A stretch of DNA of 64,000 bases from Rhizophagus clarus (lineage: Eukaryota; Glomeromycota; Glomeromycetes; Glomerales; Glomeraceae). The stretch spans positions 1,178,001-1,242,000 of the forward strand of contig BLAL01000005.1 in assembly GCA_015698045.1 (NCBI GenBank). Direction: 5' to 3'. Positions 1 to 11,852 of the stretch are shown in pieces. The first letter of the stretch is position 1. Each line of letters starts with the position of its first letter. The translations under genes and the position numbers were made by a program. Below the pieces are notes generated by a model. That model was given only the letters and a program-made list of their open reading frames with translations, was not told where the DNA came from and did not search any database.

Positions 1-887
1 CGATTTTAATCCCAAATTATATATCAAAAAAATATGCAATACTGTTTGCCTCTGGGAGAAGTCTCAAATAATGAGGAATGAAGTGATGAAATATTTGAGT
101 CTACGACCCTTACAAACCCAATAAGCATACCATTATTTTGTGATATTCAAGAAATAATTCTAAAGGTGATTCATAAGCGTAATCAAAGATCACTAAGTCT
201 AACCTTTGGATACCAATATGCTAAGTCTAACCTCGAAAAGGTTAGATTTAGCTGGTATTAGGAATTAAATCAAAAGGTCATTACACTTGTTCTAGCTTAC
301 CATAAATTTTTACTATGCTGGTTTACATTCTAGGAGAGCAATCTCCGCAAAATACTGGGGTAAAAAAATCTAACCTCAGATATACGAAAAATAAGTCTAA
401 CCTCAAAGTCTAACCTTAAGAAGTAATCAAATTAGTGAATCAAAAGCGTATTAACCAAGTTTTAGTATACCATTATTTTCTCGATATACAGGAAGCAATT
501 CTGAAGTCATTTCCATATCACAAAGCTAGGGTAAAAAAAAATCCTCCCAATAGCATACAATATATAGGTAGCAAGAGAGAATAAGTATGAGCTGGCAAAG
601 CCCTTTAGGGCGAATGGGCGAATGTGGATGCTATATCATTCCAACCATATCTACCATATTTTAATGTATGCTATATATGAGGCAAATATGAATGCCAAGT
701 CTAACCTCTAAGTTTCACCTCTAGAAGTATACTTATCATACATCTGGGCCTTATCCCGAATCATATTTACATGTCGGATCTGATAATTGCTCTTATTACA
801 ATAGCTACATAGACCATTATCTATCCCTGTAGGTTTATTTATCTTAGTAGGTCTACCACAAGCAGAGCACGGCCGGCGCATCTTAGC
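1..887 (+). repeat. Left inverted arm of the Polinton-class element
   Basis: The reverse complement of this stretch is found at 12401-13288 with very few differences; one is a CG in this arm that reads CA in the other. The arm contains about seven copies, in both orientations, of the 10-mer AAGTCTAACC (for example near 194, 223, 392, 406 and 697). At its inner edge it also carries the reverse of the coding sequence for the C-terminal part of the small Cys-rich protein at 12305-12580. Arms of several hundred bases are normal for Polintons. Confidence 0.93.
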
Positions 888-1008
888 CCTATTTTCTCAT
901 AAATTCGAAAATATAAAAAAGTAATTAAACATTGGGGTCATATGATTAAATATTTTAAATTGTGAAAAAGTTCACACACATATTAGAGGTTAGACTTATC
1001 TTAATATA
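888..1008. promoter_or_regulatory. Leader before the polymerase region
   Basis: This short AT-rich spacer lies between the inner edge of the left arm and the first ATG of the polymerase region. It ends with another copy of the arm 10-mer in inverted form (around 986-995), only a dozen bases before the ATG, so the motif may have a promoter or binding role. That role is inferred from position only. Confidence 0.35.
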
Positions 1009-4000
1009 ATGGCTAGAAAAGATAAGAAAAATCGAACTTGTGAATGCTGTGGTAAAACTGTGGCATCCCCACAAAAGCTTCGCCAGCATTACAGCAGTGA
1101 AAAAAATAATTGTAGTCCTCCAAATGTTCGCCAACCTGCACTAACTACAAAAGTTCAAACACCCGAGCCTACCTATAAACCAGAGGTGATCCAAACTCCT
1201 ATTCATAAACCAGAATCCCAAAAGAAAGATCCTATACATGGAGACGACTATATTACAGAAGAGGAAGCAAAGAACTGGGTTAGCCCAAATGCACGAAAGC
1301 CCGGTGAACATTTCAGGACATGGGGTGCAAGGTTAGTGCAAAGGTGGAAAGAGCTCGATTTAGGAAATCATGATACACCAGCAAACTTGCATGAATGTAA
1401 AACTCTTTGTCATGATCTCGAGCAACAAGATCCAGATGCAGTTCGCCTACCAACATTAAAAGAATTAGAAAAATACAAAAAAATAGCAGAGGACCCAGAA
1501 GCTGGACCCGGTCCATCAACCCAAGCCCATAGAGAAGGACAGGTGAGAAACCCACCTCATATTAATAGAGACCAACCTATATTTGTAAAGAATGGTAAGC
1601 ATTTTATTACAGATAAAGATGCTGAAAAGTGGGATCAGGAGCAACATGAACCTGGGGAATATAGACTTCCAACTTTAAAGGAGTTAGAGGAAGAAGAAAG
1701 ATTAGCCAAAGAAAAGGTGATAGAAAACCTTCCACCAGAAAAAAGGCAAGAATACGAAATAGAAAAGGAATATGCTAGCGGAAAGCATTTTCGGTCAATT
1801 TATGAAGAAAAAGTTAAGACTTGTGCTTCAGGAGCATATTTAACAAAAATTGTACAAGAAGAACCACCTACTGGTGATATAGTATTCTTGGAAAGAGAGC
1901 GCGATCCTGACAGACAACACAGCTCTCTCAAATGTATGACTGTATGGGAGGGAGTTATTCCTTCATGCAAAAATCCTGCATATGCATTTAATAAAGAGCA
2001 AGATAGTGAGCTAGAATACGCAGATGCTCCTTATATGCCCCAACTTATTGCAGAAGCACGTGGAGCAATCACAGATGTTCTTAAAGAAGAGCTCCGAAAA
2101 AGGGATCAAATAAAATTGGCATTGGTCATATATGCTACATATGTATCATATACTTATAAAGGAGAAGGTGATATTGAAGATCGGGCAAACTATACTGCCA
2201 AATACCATCATCCATATCACAGAAGCAATCAACGTGAAATTCTTTCAGAAGAATATATAGATGAGCATATAACACTATCTGGTGTAGAAATCGATAAAAG
2301 GATTGAGAAGTATTTAAAAGAAGAATCAGGTAAAATCCTTCTCCGATTAGAAATGGTACTTATTGAGTCATATACACTTCGTAGAGCCCTTGGAGGGTCT
2401 TACAATCCTACTCCCCCAAAACTTGCTAACAAAAAGTGTACCATTAATCCAGACAATCAAGGTCTTATAGATCCGGAGACAAATAGACCATCTGAGAAAT
2501 GTCTTCAAGGGGCATTAGGTGTATATTTTGCATATCAGGATGGACATACAGACCACTTAGGTCGTCGTATATTTAGGGCAAAGAATCTTAAACCATATCT
2601 AGAGCGGGTAAAGTTGGATGGTATCCCTATGCCCACACCAGTTTCCCCTCACATCTTTAATAAAATCGAGGAGATGAATCCCGATATTTCCATAAATGTC
2701 TGGAATTGGAAGGAGGAAACAGCTACCCCCAAACCTGTTATTTATAGTAAGAACTATAACAGACCACATATTATTCATCTTATGGCCCTTACAGATATTA
2801 CAAAATCCGAAGAAGGAAAATATGGGCAAAAGAATCACTTTCTATGGATTAAGAACCCAGATGGATTAGTATATAAGGATAATGCTCACAAAGATAAAAA
2901 ACATCTTTGCAATCGATGCTTCCAAAGTTTTACTTCTGAAAAATCCCTAGACCATCATCAGGAATGGTGTTTTGGACTGGGTGAAGCCCCACAAAGAGTC
3001 ACAATGCCTGTAAAAGATGTTAATGACTTCGAAGAGTTCAGAAACTATGGACGACAGATCAATGCCCCATGTGTTATCCTAGCAGATTTCGAGTCATTAA
3101 AAAAGAAGTGTGACACACATTATGGTGGAAATATGCGAATGATAGCAGAGGAAGAAGCCAATAGTTTTAGCTACTCAGTCCACTGGATCGATACTGGGGA
3201 AACATGGGGACCCTTTTTATATCGAGGAGAAAATGCCACAGAAGAATTCATCCGTCAGATCGATCAAGAATTGGTAGAAATAAATAGGGTCTTAGCTGTT
3301 AAGCATGAGCGTATTATTACAGATGACTACCAAAGAAGATTTAAGGAGGCGAATCGGTGTTGGATCTGTGAAGACAAGTTCAGTATAGATACAGATATGA
3401 TTAATATGTTAGAAAGAAAGATTGCAAATCTCTCCGACAAGCTTACAGAAATTGTTAAGGATCCTATATCTTATAATAAAGAAAAGCTTTCCGAGGGTAC
3501 AAAAGTATTTTCACCTAGAGAAATATCAAGAAAGATCTGGGAGTTAGAAAAGAATATCGAATCAGAAAAGGTAAAAAATGGACCCCAGTTAGTACGCATG
3601 CAAAAGGATCTCAAAAATCTCTATACAGATTTGCTAAAGGCTGTTAAGAATCCTGAAGACTATAAATCCCTAAAAACTGCTTTAAGTAAAGCCCAAGCCG
3701 AATTAGCCAGAGAAGAAGCTAGGGATAAAAAGGTCTGGGATCACTGTCATATCACAGGTGAGTTCCGAGGTGCGTCTCACAATACATGTAATCTTAAACT
3801 TCAGATCGAGCCATGGAAGACACTAATCCCAGTTATCTTTCACAACTTCCGGGGATATGACTCTCACTTGGTCTGTAAATCTGTCGGACGCTCGGGTAAT
3901 TCTCTTCGAATCTCAGTCATTGCTGAAACCTTTGAACGATACAAATCAATGAAGGTAGGTCAGCTTAAGTATATTGATAGTATGCAGTTCATGAATAGTA

Positions 4001-6012
4001 GCTTGGCCATTCTTACAAAGAATTTGGGAGATGACCACCCAATTACAACCGAGTATTTCAAGAAGCAAGGCTATACAACCGAACAGATTTCTCTAGCATA
4101 TCGTAAGGGAGTCTTTCCTCATGAGTATATTACTTCTCATGACCGATTTAAGGAAACAGAACTACCTCCGATTCAAGAATTTCATAGTGTCCTTGGAGGT
4201 AAGATTTCTCAAGAGGATTATGAGCATGCCCAGAAGGTATGGAAGGAATTCAGATGCAAAAACTTGGGAGAATATAATGATCTCTATCTCAGGATAGACG
4301 TGCTTAGTCTAGCGGATGTCTGGACAACATTTAGAAAGACATCCATGCATCATTATGGCCTTGATCCCAGCCATTATGTATCTGCACCATCTCTATCCTG
4401 GGATGCCATGCTTAAGATGACCAAGGTCAAGATTGAGCTATTCACAGAAATGGCAATGCATGACTTCATTGAAAAGGCCAAGCGAGGTGGTATTGCTATG
4501 GCAGTACATAGACATTTCCAAGCAAATAATCCTAGCATGGGAGAGGAATTTGACCCATCCCAACCCACAACATGGATTTCCTATGTTGATGCAAACAATC
4601 TTTATGGATGGGCCATGAGTCAATTTCTCCCAGTTGGAAATTATAAGTGGGTTGCTAGTCGAGAATATCTAAAGAATAATCCCAAGATGCAAAAGAAATA
4701 TCTCGAAATGATTCTCAAGACTAAAGCAGATGCGCCACGTGGATTCTTCTTAATGATTAATTCCCATTTCCCCCTAAAGACTCATAACTATTTGAGGGAC
4801 TTACCTCCAGCTGTGGAAAATGTCGCAGTAAAAAAGGATATGCTATGCCCATATAATGCCAAGCTTGTGAATGATATGGATGATGGGTGATTTTATCCAA
4901 CAGAAAAACTAGTCCCGCATCTTGGCCCACGAAAAAATTATGTCATTCATTATCAAGAGCTCCAGTATTATATAAAGTTAGGCATGATTGTAGATGAGGT
5001 CACAGAAATCTTGTCATTTGACCAGACAAATTGGTTAGCCCCATATATTGCCAAGAATACAAAGTTGCGTCAGAAAGCCAAGAATGCTTTTGAAAAAGAC
5101 TTCTTCAAGCTCATGAATAATTCAGTATATGGCAAGACTATGGAAAATGTCCGAAAGTACCAGGATGTTAAGATCATGGCCTGTATTAATGAGTCGGATG
5201 AGAAGAAGTTTCTCAAGAAAATACGTAGTCCAAATTTTAAGTATGGCAGACCGCTTGGAGATACACTAGTAGGCGCACATATGGGAAAGGCCAGTGTAGT
5301 TCTCAACAAGCCTATCATAGTTGGAGCATCAGTTTTGGGACTCAGCAAGCTCCTAATGTACTGCTTCTGGTATGACTATGTAAAGGAAAAATATGGAGAT
5401 AAGGCTAGACTTGGATATATGGATACTGATTCCTTTATATTTATGGTTGAGACCGATGATATCTATAAAGATATGGCAGAGCGACCAGACATCTTTGATC
5501 TTAATGATTCGAAAACTATTGGGCTTTTCAAAGATGAGACCCCAGGTAATGTGATTACTGAGTCATTCCACATTCGGGCGAAATCATACCACTATGTCTT
5601 AGCTAATAAATCCACAAAGTCGAAGCATAAAGGGGTCAGCAAGAAGGGTATGAATGAAATGGCAGAGAACACATATCCCGAAAGTAAATCTCCCTTGACT
5701 CAAGTATATCGGGATTGTCTATTCCAGAAAAAGGTATTCTATGCCAAGAATATAGGATTCCGGTCAAAGGATCATGTAATATCTCTGGTCGAGTCTGAGA
5801 AGAAAGCTCTCTGTCCCATAGATACTAAGCGCTGGATCTTATTAGATGGGGTTACCGGTTTACCTTATGGGCATTGGTCTATCATAGCATATAAGAAAAT
5901 GGTAAAAGTTGGTATCCCCCATGAAGAGGCCGAAAAAAGAGCTATGAGGGCCAAGCTCCCAGAGAAATATCAAAATGAATGTGTATCCCATATATCTAGC
6001 ATTCAGACATAA
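1009..6012 (+). pseudogene. Polinton part: protein-primed family B DNA polymerase region
   Basis: The part starts with a small Cys/His finger, followed by a long hydrophilic N-terminal region and a second finger of C-x2-C...H type. The exonuclease-type ADFESL motif comes next, then an endonuclease-VII-like HNH block (paired CxxC, then DHCH...H...C), the NFRGYDSHL exonuclease motif, and the polymerase motifs DANNLYG, NSVYGK and MDTDSF. An HNH block inside the exonuclease region is a known feature of Polinton polymerases. The product would copy the element from a protein primer at its arms. The part is broken (at least one break) and is listed as a region, not as a working gene. The family assignment is firm because all the motifs occur in the expected order. 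Confidence 0.9.
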
Positions 6013-6120
6013 TTTAGTAATGGGTTAGAAAAGTCATATTTATAAAAGGTATAGTGTATACATTATTAGATTTTTTTTTTCTGGCATGTTAAATATTCAG
6101 TTATAGAATAAATCACTAAA

Positions 6121-6309
6121 ATGTCATCAGTCGATATAGTGAATATAGAGGATATTATAGATGAAGTAAAAAAGAATATCAAAATGGTATTCCAAAATGG
6201 AGTTAGAGCAGAAGATCGTCAAAAACTTTATATAATTGGACTACAATTAACATTAGATAGATTAGCACGAGAGTTAGATTTTGTGCAAAATAATTATCAA
6301 GGGAGTTAG
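6121..6309 (+). CDS. Polinton part: small unknown protein (62 aa)
   Basis: This short frame follows the polymerase region by about 110 bp. It reads as a plausible acidic, helix-forming protein with a heptad-like spacing of hydrophobic residues. Its end overlaps tail to tail with the minus-strand frame at 6274-6582. No family is recognised. It could be a genuine small structural or regulatory protein of the element, or chance coding. Confidence 0.4.
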   Translation: MSSVDIVNIEDIIDEVKKNIKMVFQNGVRAEDRQKLYIIGLQLTLDRLARELDFVQNNYQGS

Positions 6310-6582
6310 TTTAATAGACTGAAAAGACTTGGCTAACCTATAAAATTCCTGAACTCGGTTCACATTCCCCTTCTTATAAATTTCAGGATAATCTCCCCGC
6401 AATTCTTGGACAAGGAAGGGTATTTTCTTTGGCATTTTCTCGGTATTTTTTCCCAGAATATAGGCTTCAGCAATTTTTTTGGCTAATTCTAGACGGAAAC
6501 TTTTACTAAAAATATATGGAATACCCAAACTTCTGGGAAAATATGGCATGCCTGGAATATTTTTTTCCAGGAATTTTTCCAA
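6274..6582 (-). CDS. Polinton part: unknown protein (102 aa)
   Basis: This is a minus-strand frame with a natural amino-acid mix (Lys-, Leu- and Ile-rich with scattered Pro and aromatic residues). It is convergent with, and overlaps by 36 bp, the small frame at 6121-6309. Nothing in it suggests an enzyme. It has no signal peptide, membrane segment or metal-binding cluster. The function is unknown. Confidence 0.4.
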   Translation of the reverse strand: MEKFLEKNIPGMPYFPRSLGIPYIFSKSFRLELAKKIAEAYILGKNTEKMPKKIPFLVQELRGDYPEIYKKGNVNRVQEFYRLAKSFQSIKLTPLIIILHKI

Positions 6583-6629
6583 GACTATATCACTTACCTT
6601 GCCAAAGGTGTTAAAGTATAATCAAGCAT

Positions 6630-7554
6630 ATGTCTAGCCAACCACATTTTAATGAACACTATAAGAGTTTGCTTGCCCAATTACCACCATCCATGAAAAA
6701 AGATGCATGGTTACGACTAACAACTCGTAAAAGTAATCCCCTATCTGAGGAACAGGCTAAAGGTATTTGTTCAGATATTGAGGAATTACTTACTAAAGAA
6801 GTTGAAAGATACTTTAATAAAAAAAAATCGCCAAAAGCTTAAGATTGAAGCAAATACCACTTCTGATGGTTCTAGTACATTATCAAGGCTAGATGGATTT
6901 GAGAAACAGTTAGAAGAGCGTGAACTTCGTGTACAACAACAGGAAAATAGTATTAAGAAAACTATTGAGACACAAGTTTCTGAGGAACACAAACGTCTAA
7001 AAGATGAATATGATACTCTTTTAGCTCGAAAAGTGAGAGAATATAATAACTGTATGGTAGATATGAAGCAGAAATTATATTCATTTAGGTATCAGCTAGA
7101 AGAGCAATATAAATCCAGTAAGGCTGACTTGGAGAAACAATACCAATCTCGTATCTCTGCCTTGGATAAAGCTAATATTGAAAAAGATAGAGAGATTGGC
7201 AAGTTATCTGCATTACTATCACGATTTAAGAATGAAATAAAGGATCTTAAATATGTCCTTTCTTCGGTTAAAGATATTATCAAGACATTGGATGATATTA
7301 TCTATTCTAAAGATCAAACAATTATTATTTATAATGATGGAATCCGTTCTATTAATCCTGGCTGTATTGATAGTGCTATAGAGCCAATTAGTTTTTATGA
7401 AAAAGATGCCAAAGTCTTGTGGAATAGATGGCGTGCTAATGCACCAGATAATCCAGATATTCGAAAAAAATATTCATTTCGTTCCTCTATTCGTACAAAA
7501 CTTTCTGACCATCTTATTCAAGAACTTCAAAAGGTTATATCATGCCAAAAATAG
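6630..7554 (+). pseudogene. Polinton part: coiled-coil protein region
   Basis: The N-terminal part is a short globular-looking segment. It is followed by about 150 residues of charged heptad sequence rich in Glu, Lys, Gln and Leu, typical of a coiled coil, and then a short C-terminal domain with aromatic residues and conserved-looking Trp and Arg. The region is read in more than one frame, so it is listed as broken (about one break). Coiled-coil proteins of unknown role occur in Polintons and related viruses. No enzyme motif is visible. Confidence 0.55.
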
Positions 7555-8821
7555 TCGAATAGGCACTGTATTTTTTTCCTGATTGCTGTCTAAATATTGT
7601 CTGATCTGTGATGAAACACTGTCTGAAACACTGTCTGAAACACTGTCTGAAATACTGTCTGAACACTTAACTGTTTTATAATGCTGTTTTAACCTACAGG
7701 GATAACGGAATTCTTTACCACAATGCATGCATGTACGGTCTGCTAGTTTTTTTTTACAGGTTCTGGCCCCTTCTCTACAGTGAAGACATTACGCTGAGAT
7801 TTATGAACTGATAGGGGAATGGTAATAGTCTTTCCATTTCGGATTGTCTTAAATTCTCCCTTTACTAAGGGTTCCCATCCTGCCCGATGTTGCCATTTCG
7901 TTCCAAGAATAAATAGTGATAACTCATTTCCATTATCATCATATTCTGTAGGGACGACAGAAAATTCATCTGAAATGGTATCTCTATTTTCCTTATCCTC
8001 TATAGTTACAGGAACACTATCAACCGTACCAAGAGAATGAGACTTACTTGCAACCCCATTAAGTCGATGAATCTTCTTTCTATTTATTTTTGACCCAAAT
8101 GAATAGCAACATTTTCTGAGAATATTGATGAATCTGATCCACTATCAATCATTGCATATGGTATAGTTATATCCCCTACCTTACATGAGATGGTTGCAAC
8201 ATCATCGGCATCCTTTATTTGGAGAAAATTTATCTCCAAGGGCTTTGGCCAATATATTTGGCTATTTTTTTTTTTAGCTAATGCATATGCCTTAATGGCT
8301 AGTTGAATGCTCTCTGGTATAACATAGTTAGAGGAAGTAGTATTGTTTTCCTTTATTTTAGTAGAATCTGTTATAACCATATCTTCATTTGAGCTGGGGG
8401 CATTTGGAACAGTTTCATTATTATTTTCTGGAACTTGTAAAAGAAGCTTCTGTTCGGTATTTGTGGCCTGTATTAGTGGAAATAAGACATCTTGAAATTT
8501 TTTTGTAACATTTTCCCATGCTAATTCCCTTCTTTTAACCGTATCATTTGGCATTTCTGTATTCAAGCAATGGTCTTTTATTTTGGGGAATATCATATTA
8601 ATAAATTTTGAAATTTCTATAAGAATCTCTCTAGGACAATGAGGGACTAATGATGCTATTGACGATTTTAATGCTATTTGATACATTAGATCTGTAGCTA
8701 TGGCTATATTACTAGTACGAGATTTGGAAGTAGGGGACTTCTTGGTGGTTCCTTCTTTTGATTTGGTACTCTTTTTTATAGGTACTCCACTTCGCACCAC
8801 TTTTTTTTTAAAGCATAGCAA
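7540..8821 (-). pseudogene. Polinton part: aspartic-protease-like (retropepsin-type) region
   Basis: The key signal is the triad AMIDSGSDSS, hydrophobic residues followed by D-S-G, which is the active-site pattern of retroviral-type aspartic proteases, with the expected strand-forming residues around it. The Gag-like part lies directly upstream on the same strand and overlaps it slightly. The far end of the block has a small Cys/His finger similar to the one at the start of the polymerase region, then a short run of repeated D-S-V-S. The block is read in more than one frame and is treated as broken (about one to two breaks). A protease next to a Gag-like protein suggests maturation of a particle, which is inference. 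Confidence 0.6.
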
Positions 8822-10755
8822 TTTCGTGATTCGTCATCAATATCATCCTCATTATCATCTTCAATTTCTTCTTCAGAATCTTCTTCCAATATGTATTCTT
8901 CAGAATCTTCAGAGTCTTCAGGATCTTCTTCCTCATTTTGGTATACATAATTAACTTTTTTAGTCCGCTTTAGTCTGGGGCAATTAACCTTTGTATGTCC
9001 AGCATTTCCACATACTGAGCAATGCCGGACAAGTTTACTTGATGCTTTACTTGGCACTACCTTTCTAACAACTTTCTTTGTGGCATAGGCACTTCTAGGT
9101 GTAAAGGGACTCTTTCTAACATGAGCTGTTTGACCTCCTAATCTCTTTTTAAGTTCTTCATAAATAAATTTTTCTAATGTAGCGTCATCTGTTCCTATTC
9201 CTGTATATCCCAAATCTCTTGCTAGACGAATTTTAAAATCATCTTTTTGTGGTTGAGCTTTATAATTAACTGGAGCTATTGTATGAGCTTGTATTCTTTT
9301 GCCTGCACTTTCATGCCATATATTACGCAAGTCTGTAAAAAATGCAATGACTGTAGCAGGAGTAGCAATTCTAACTCTCATTTCTAAATCAGAAGGCAAT
9401 TGATTAAATAGATAAGGTAAGGCATCAGCATCTGGCATTGCTTGTACTAGTGGTTTGATTCGTTTTTCATAACTATCAGGAGTATCTGTCTCTAAAAACT
9501 TTTCATTAACAAGAGCAAATATAGCACTTCGGTTAGTCCCTACCATAACTTCTCTATATTTTTCACGCAACCAGTTTAGGAAGCGAGGTTCAGTATTAAT
9601 AGCTGGATTACCTACTGCATAAGGATCATTGGCAGGAACAGGTGCAAACCTACCTGTCATTTTATTTATCATAACTTGACATCTTGCAACGGCATTAAAG
9701 CCAGCAACGGCTAAGGGACGTGCCATCTCATTTATATTTCTAAGCTTTTGATAATATACGTCTGGTGGTTCCTGCCCATCATAATCGGGTAATTGCGCAA
9801 GTAATGGTGCTAATGTATGCATGACATCTTGTATTGTAGCCATGTTTCCTGGAGGATTGTTTTGTAAATTCAAAATAATTTGTCGTGAATTTAATTCCCT
9901 ACCCTTCCATTTTTGGTATCTATTAAATACAAATGCCCGATTGAATTCTGCTAATTCTGCCTCTGCTTTGCGTCTCTGATTTATTCGCTGAAGAATAGCT
10001 TTTTCTCCTATTAATACATTTATTCGATTTTGCTTTCTTAAGGCTATCCTTTGTCCATTAGTTTGCCTATCCTGTGCTATTTGCCACCAACGTCGACGCT
10101 CATTTACCTCATTATTATATGCTAAAGTCAGTAGCTGAGCTCTTCGAAGACATTGATTTCTAGTAGTTGTTAATTCATTCCTAAGGCCATTGATTCGATC
10201 ATTAGCTATACGGTATAAACCTTGCATGTTAATAGCATCTTGAGCATTTCTTTGCATAAGTTCACGAGCAGTTGTTAATAAGATTCGTATACCATCTAGT
10301 GTATTTTTGGGGTTGAATGATGTATCCCCATCAAAATATGATTCCACCCGATCTAGCCCTCTAGCAATATTTATTAAAATATCAGGTATTGCCATATTTT
10401 TTTGTTCTTCTTCGGAATGATTATTATTAGATTTTGATAATTCTTGTATACGAGATTTAAGTTTATCTATTATGTCTTCTAGCTGGATAATTCGATTATC
10501 TTGAATAACTAATGCCTCTTCTTTTAGCTCCAGGTGATCCTGACATTTTTTAAGTTCACCTAGAATAACCTTACATTTATCCTTTAGCTGATTAACTTCA
10601 TCATCATAAGATTGAAGATTCTTTTCAAGATGAGAAATATATCGCTCACAGGCTTTAATTTCCTCTTCTAGTTTGTGAATTTTCTTTTGTACTAACTTTA
10701 TCCCTAGATCAAAGTTGCTATTTAGCTGATCAAGATATGTCTGCTCAAACCCCAT
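8776..10755 (-). CDS. Polinton part: Gag-like protein with CCHC zinc knuckle
   Basis: The first 120 residues or so form a charged coiled coil. A long helical middle rich in Arg, Asn, Leu and Ala follows, with a Pro-rich boundary and segments reminiscent of retroelement Gag. A basic stretch then leads to a CCHC knuckle (C-S-V-C-G...G-H...C), and the C-terminus is very acidic. Coiled coil, helical capsid-like middle, basic stretch and CCHC knuckle are the order seen in retrotransposon Gag proteins. The start lies head to head with the integrase start, the two first codons overlapping by 19 bp, so one short region must serve both transcripts. The Gag assignment rests on architecture and the knuckle; a sequence match was not tested. 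Confidence 0.6.
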   Translation of the reverse strand: MGFEQTYLDQLNSNFDLGIKLVQKKIHKLEEEIKACERYISHLEKNLQSYDDEVNQLKDKCKVILGELKKCQDHLELKEEALVIQDNRIIQLEDIIDKLKSRIQELSKSNNNHSEEEQKNMAIPDILINIARGLDRVESYFDGDTSFNPKNTLDGIRILLTTARELMQRNAQDAINMQGLYRIANDRINGLRNELTTTRNQCLRRAQLLTLAYNNEVNERRRWWQIAQDRQTNGQRIALRKQNRINVLIGEKAILQRINQRRKAEAELAEFNRAFVFNRYQKWKGRELNSRQIILNLQNNPPGNMATIQDVMHTLAPLLAQLPDYDGQEPPDVYYQKLRNINEMARPLAVAGFNAVARCQVMINKMTGRFAPVPANDPYAVGNPAINTEPRFLNWLREKYREVMVGTNRSAIFALVNEKFLETDTPDSYEKRIKPLVQAMPDADALPYLFNQLPSDLEMRVRIATPATVIAFFTDLRNIWHESAGKRIQAHTIAPVNYKAQPQKDDFKIRLARDLGYTGIGTDDATLEKFIYEELKKRLGGQTAHVRKSPFTPRSAYATKKVVRKVVPSKASSKLVRHCSVCGNAGHTKVNCPRLKRTKKVNYVYQNEEEDPEDSEDSEEYILEEDSEEEIEDDNEDDIDDESRNCYALKKKWCEVEYL

Positions 10756-11852
10756 TGTTACCTATTATTTCTATAGATTCTGGTGAGGCTCGAAATCTTG
10801 ATATTTCTATTGCTTTGAAAAAGATTTATTATCAGCCTATTGGTTATCATCGAAATGCTAAAAAATTGTTTGAAGCTTCTATTAAGGCTGGATATGATTT
10901 TACTATTGATGAAGTGAATGACTGGCTTGAGAGACAGGCTGTACACCAAATACATATGCCACGTCCTAGATATATTCCTTGTACAAGTTTTACTTCTATT
11001 ACTACACCCAATGAAGTCCATCAGGCAGATGTTCTTTATATGCCTTATGATAAAGTAGGACGAATTACTTATCTTTTTTGTCTTAATGTAGTGGACGTTG
11101 CTTCTAGATATAAAGCATCTATTCCTATTGGTGCATATAGTGTCAAGGATAGAGAGGGAATCTTAACTTCAAAGACTATTGCTCGAGCACTTGAGAAAAT
11201 TTATGATGATCCTGAAATTCCTCTGGTCTGGCCGAAATTATTAATCACTGATAGGGGGCCAGAGTTTAGGGGTGATTGTGAGAAATTAATGAGAGAGCAT
11301 GGCGTGAAAATTCAGAAGGCTAAATCTAAGCGTACTATGGGTATTGTTGAAAGGTATAATCGTACTTTGGTTGAAAAACTATTTCCTTCCCAGGATGCTT
11401 CTGATCTCTTGTCTTTGCATTTAAATGTTCGTTCTAGGGCTTGGGTTAAGAATTTGTCTTTAGTTGTTGAGAATATTAATAATTCTATCACACGTCAGAT
11501 TGGTATTTCTCCTGTTGAGGCTATTGAAAAAGAAGAGGTCTTTGCTAAGCCTTCTTATTCTCGTGATGGTCCTATTGGATATGATGAAGAGCAATTATTC
11601 TATAATGATCTTGTAAGATATTTACTCGAACCTGGTGAGTTAGAGGGTGGTGGGAGAAGACGTGCTGGAGATATGAATTGGTCTCCCAAAGTTTATCATA
11701 TCCGGGAAGCTTTAGTACAAAAAAATCAGCTGATCCTATATTGGCTAGAAGATGATGATTGCCATGGCCCTGAAAGATCTTTTGTGAGAGAGGAGCTTCA
11801 GGTCATTGATCCTGATACAGAATTGCCTCCCCAGTGGGTCTTATCAAATTGA
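10737..11852 (+). CDS. Polinton part: retroviral-type DDE integrase
   Basis: The 371-residue frame is uninterrupted. An N-terminal helical region is followed by the rve-type core: HQADVLYM carries the first acidic residue, TDRGPEF the second, and GIVERYNRT the glutamate. A C-terminal part with a small beta-rich domain (VYHIREAL...NQLILYWLEDD) could be the chromo/SH3-like tail seen in Polinton integrases. It would cut and join the arms of the element. It is transcribed divergently from the Gag-like part, with overlapping starts. Length, motif order and context agree with the family. A later internal start is possible, but nothing in the sequence favours one. Confidence 0.88.
   Translation: MSAQTPLLPIISIDSGEARNLDISIALKKIYYQPIGYHRNAKKLFEASIKAGYDFTIDEVNDWLERQAVHQIHMPRPRYIPCTSFTSITTPNEVHQADVLYMPYDKVGRITYLFCLNVVDVASRYKASIPIGAYSVKDREGILTSKTIARALEKIYDDPEIPLVWPKLLITDRGPEFRGDCEKLMREHGVKIQKAKSKRTMGIVERYNRTLVEKLFPSQDASDLLSLHLNVRSRAWVKNLSLVVENINNSITRQIGISPVEAIEKEEVFAKPSYSRDGPIGYDEEQLFYNDLVRYLLEPGELEGGGRRRAGDMNWSPKVYHIREALVQKNQLILYWLEDDDCHGPERSFVREELQVIDPDTELPPQWVLSN

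Noticed and set aside
7540-10755. An LTR retrotransposon inserted into the Polinton-class element
   Set aside because: No LTRs, primer-binding site, reverse transcriptase or target duplication surround the Gag-like block, and it shares a divergent start region with the integrase.
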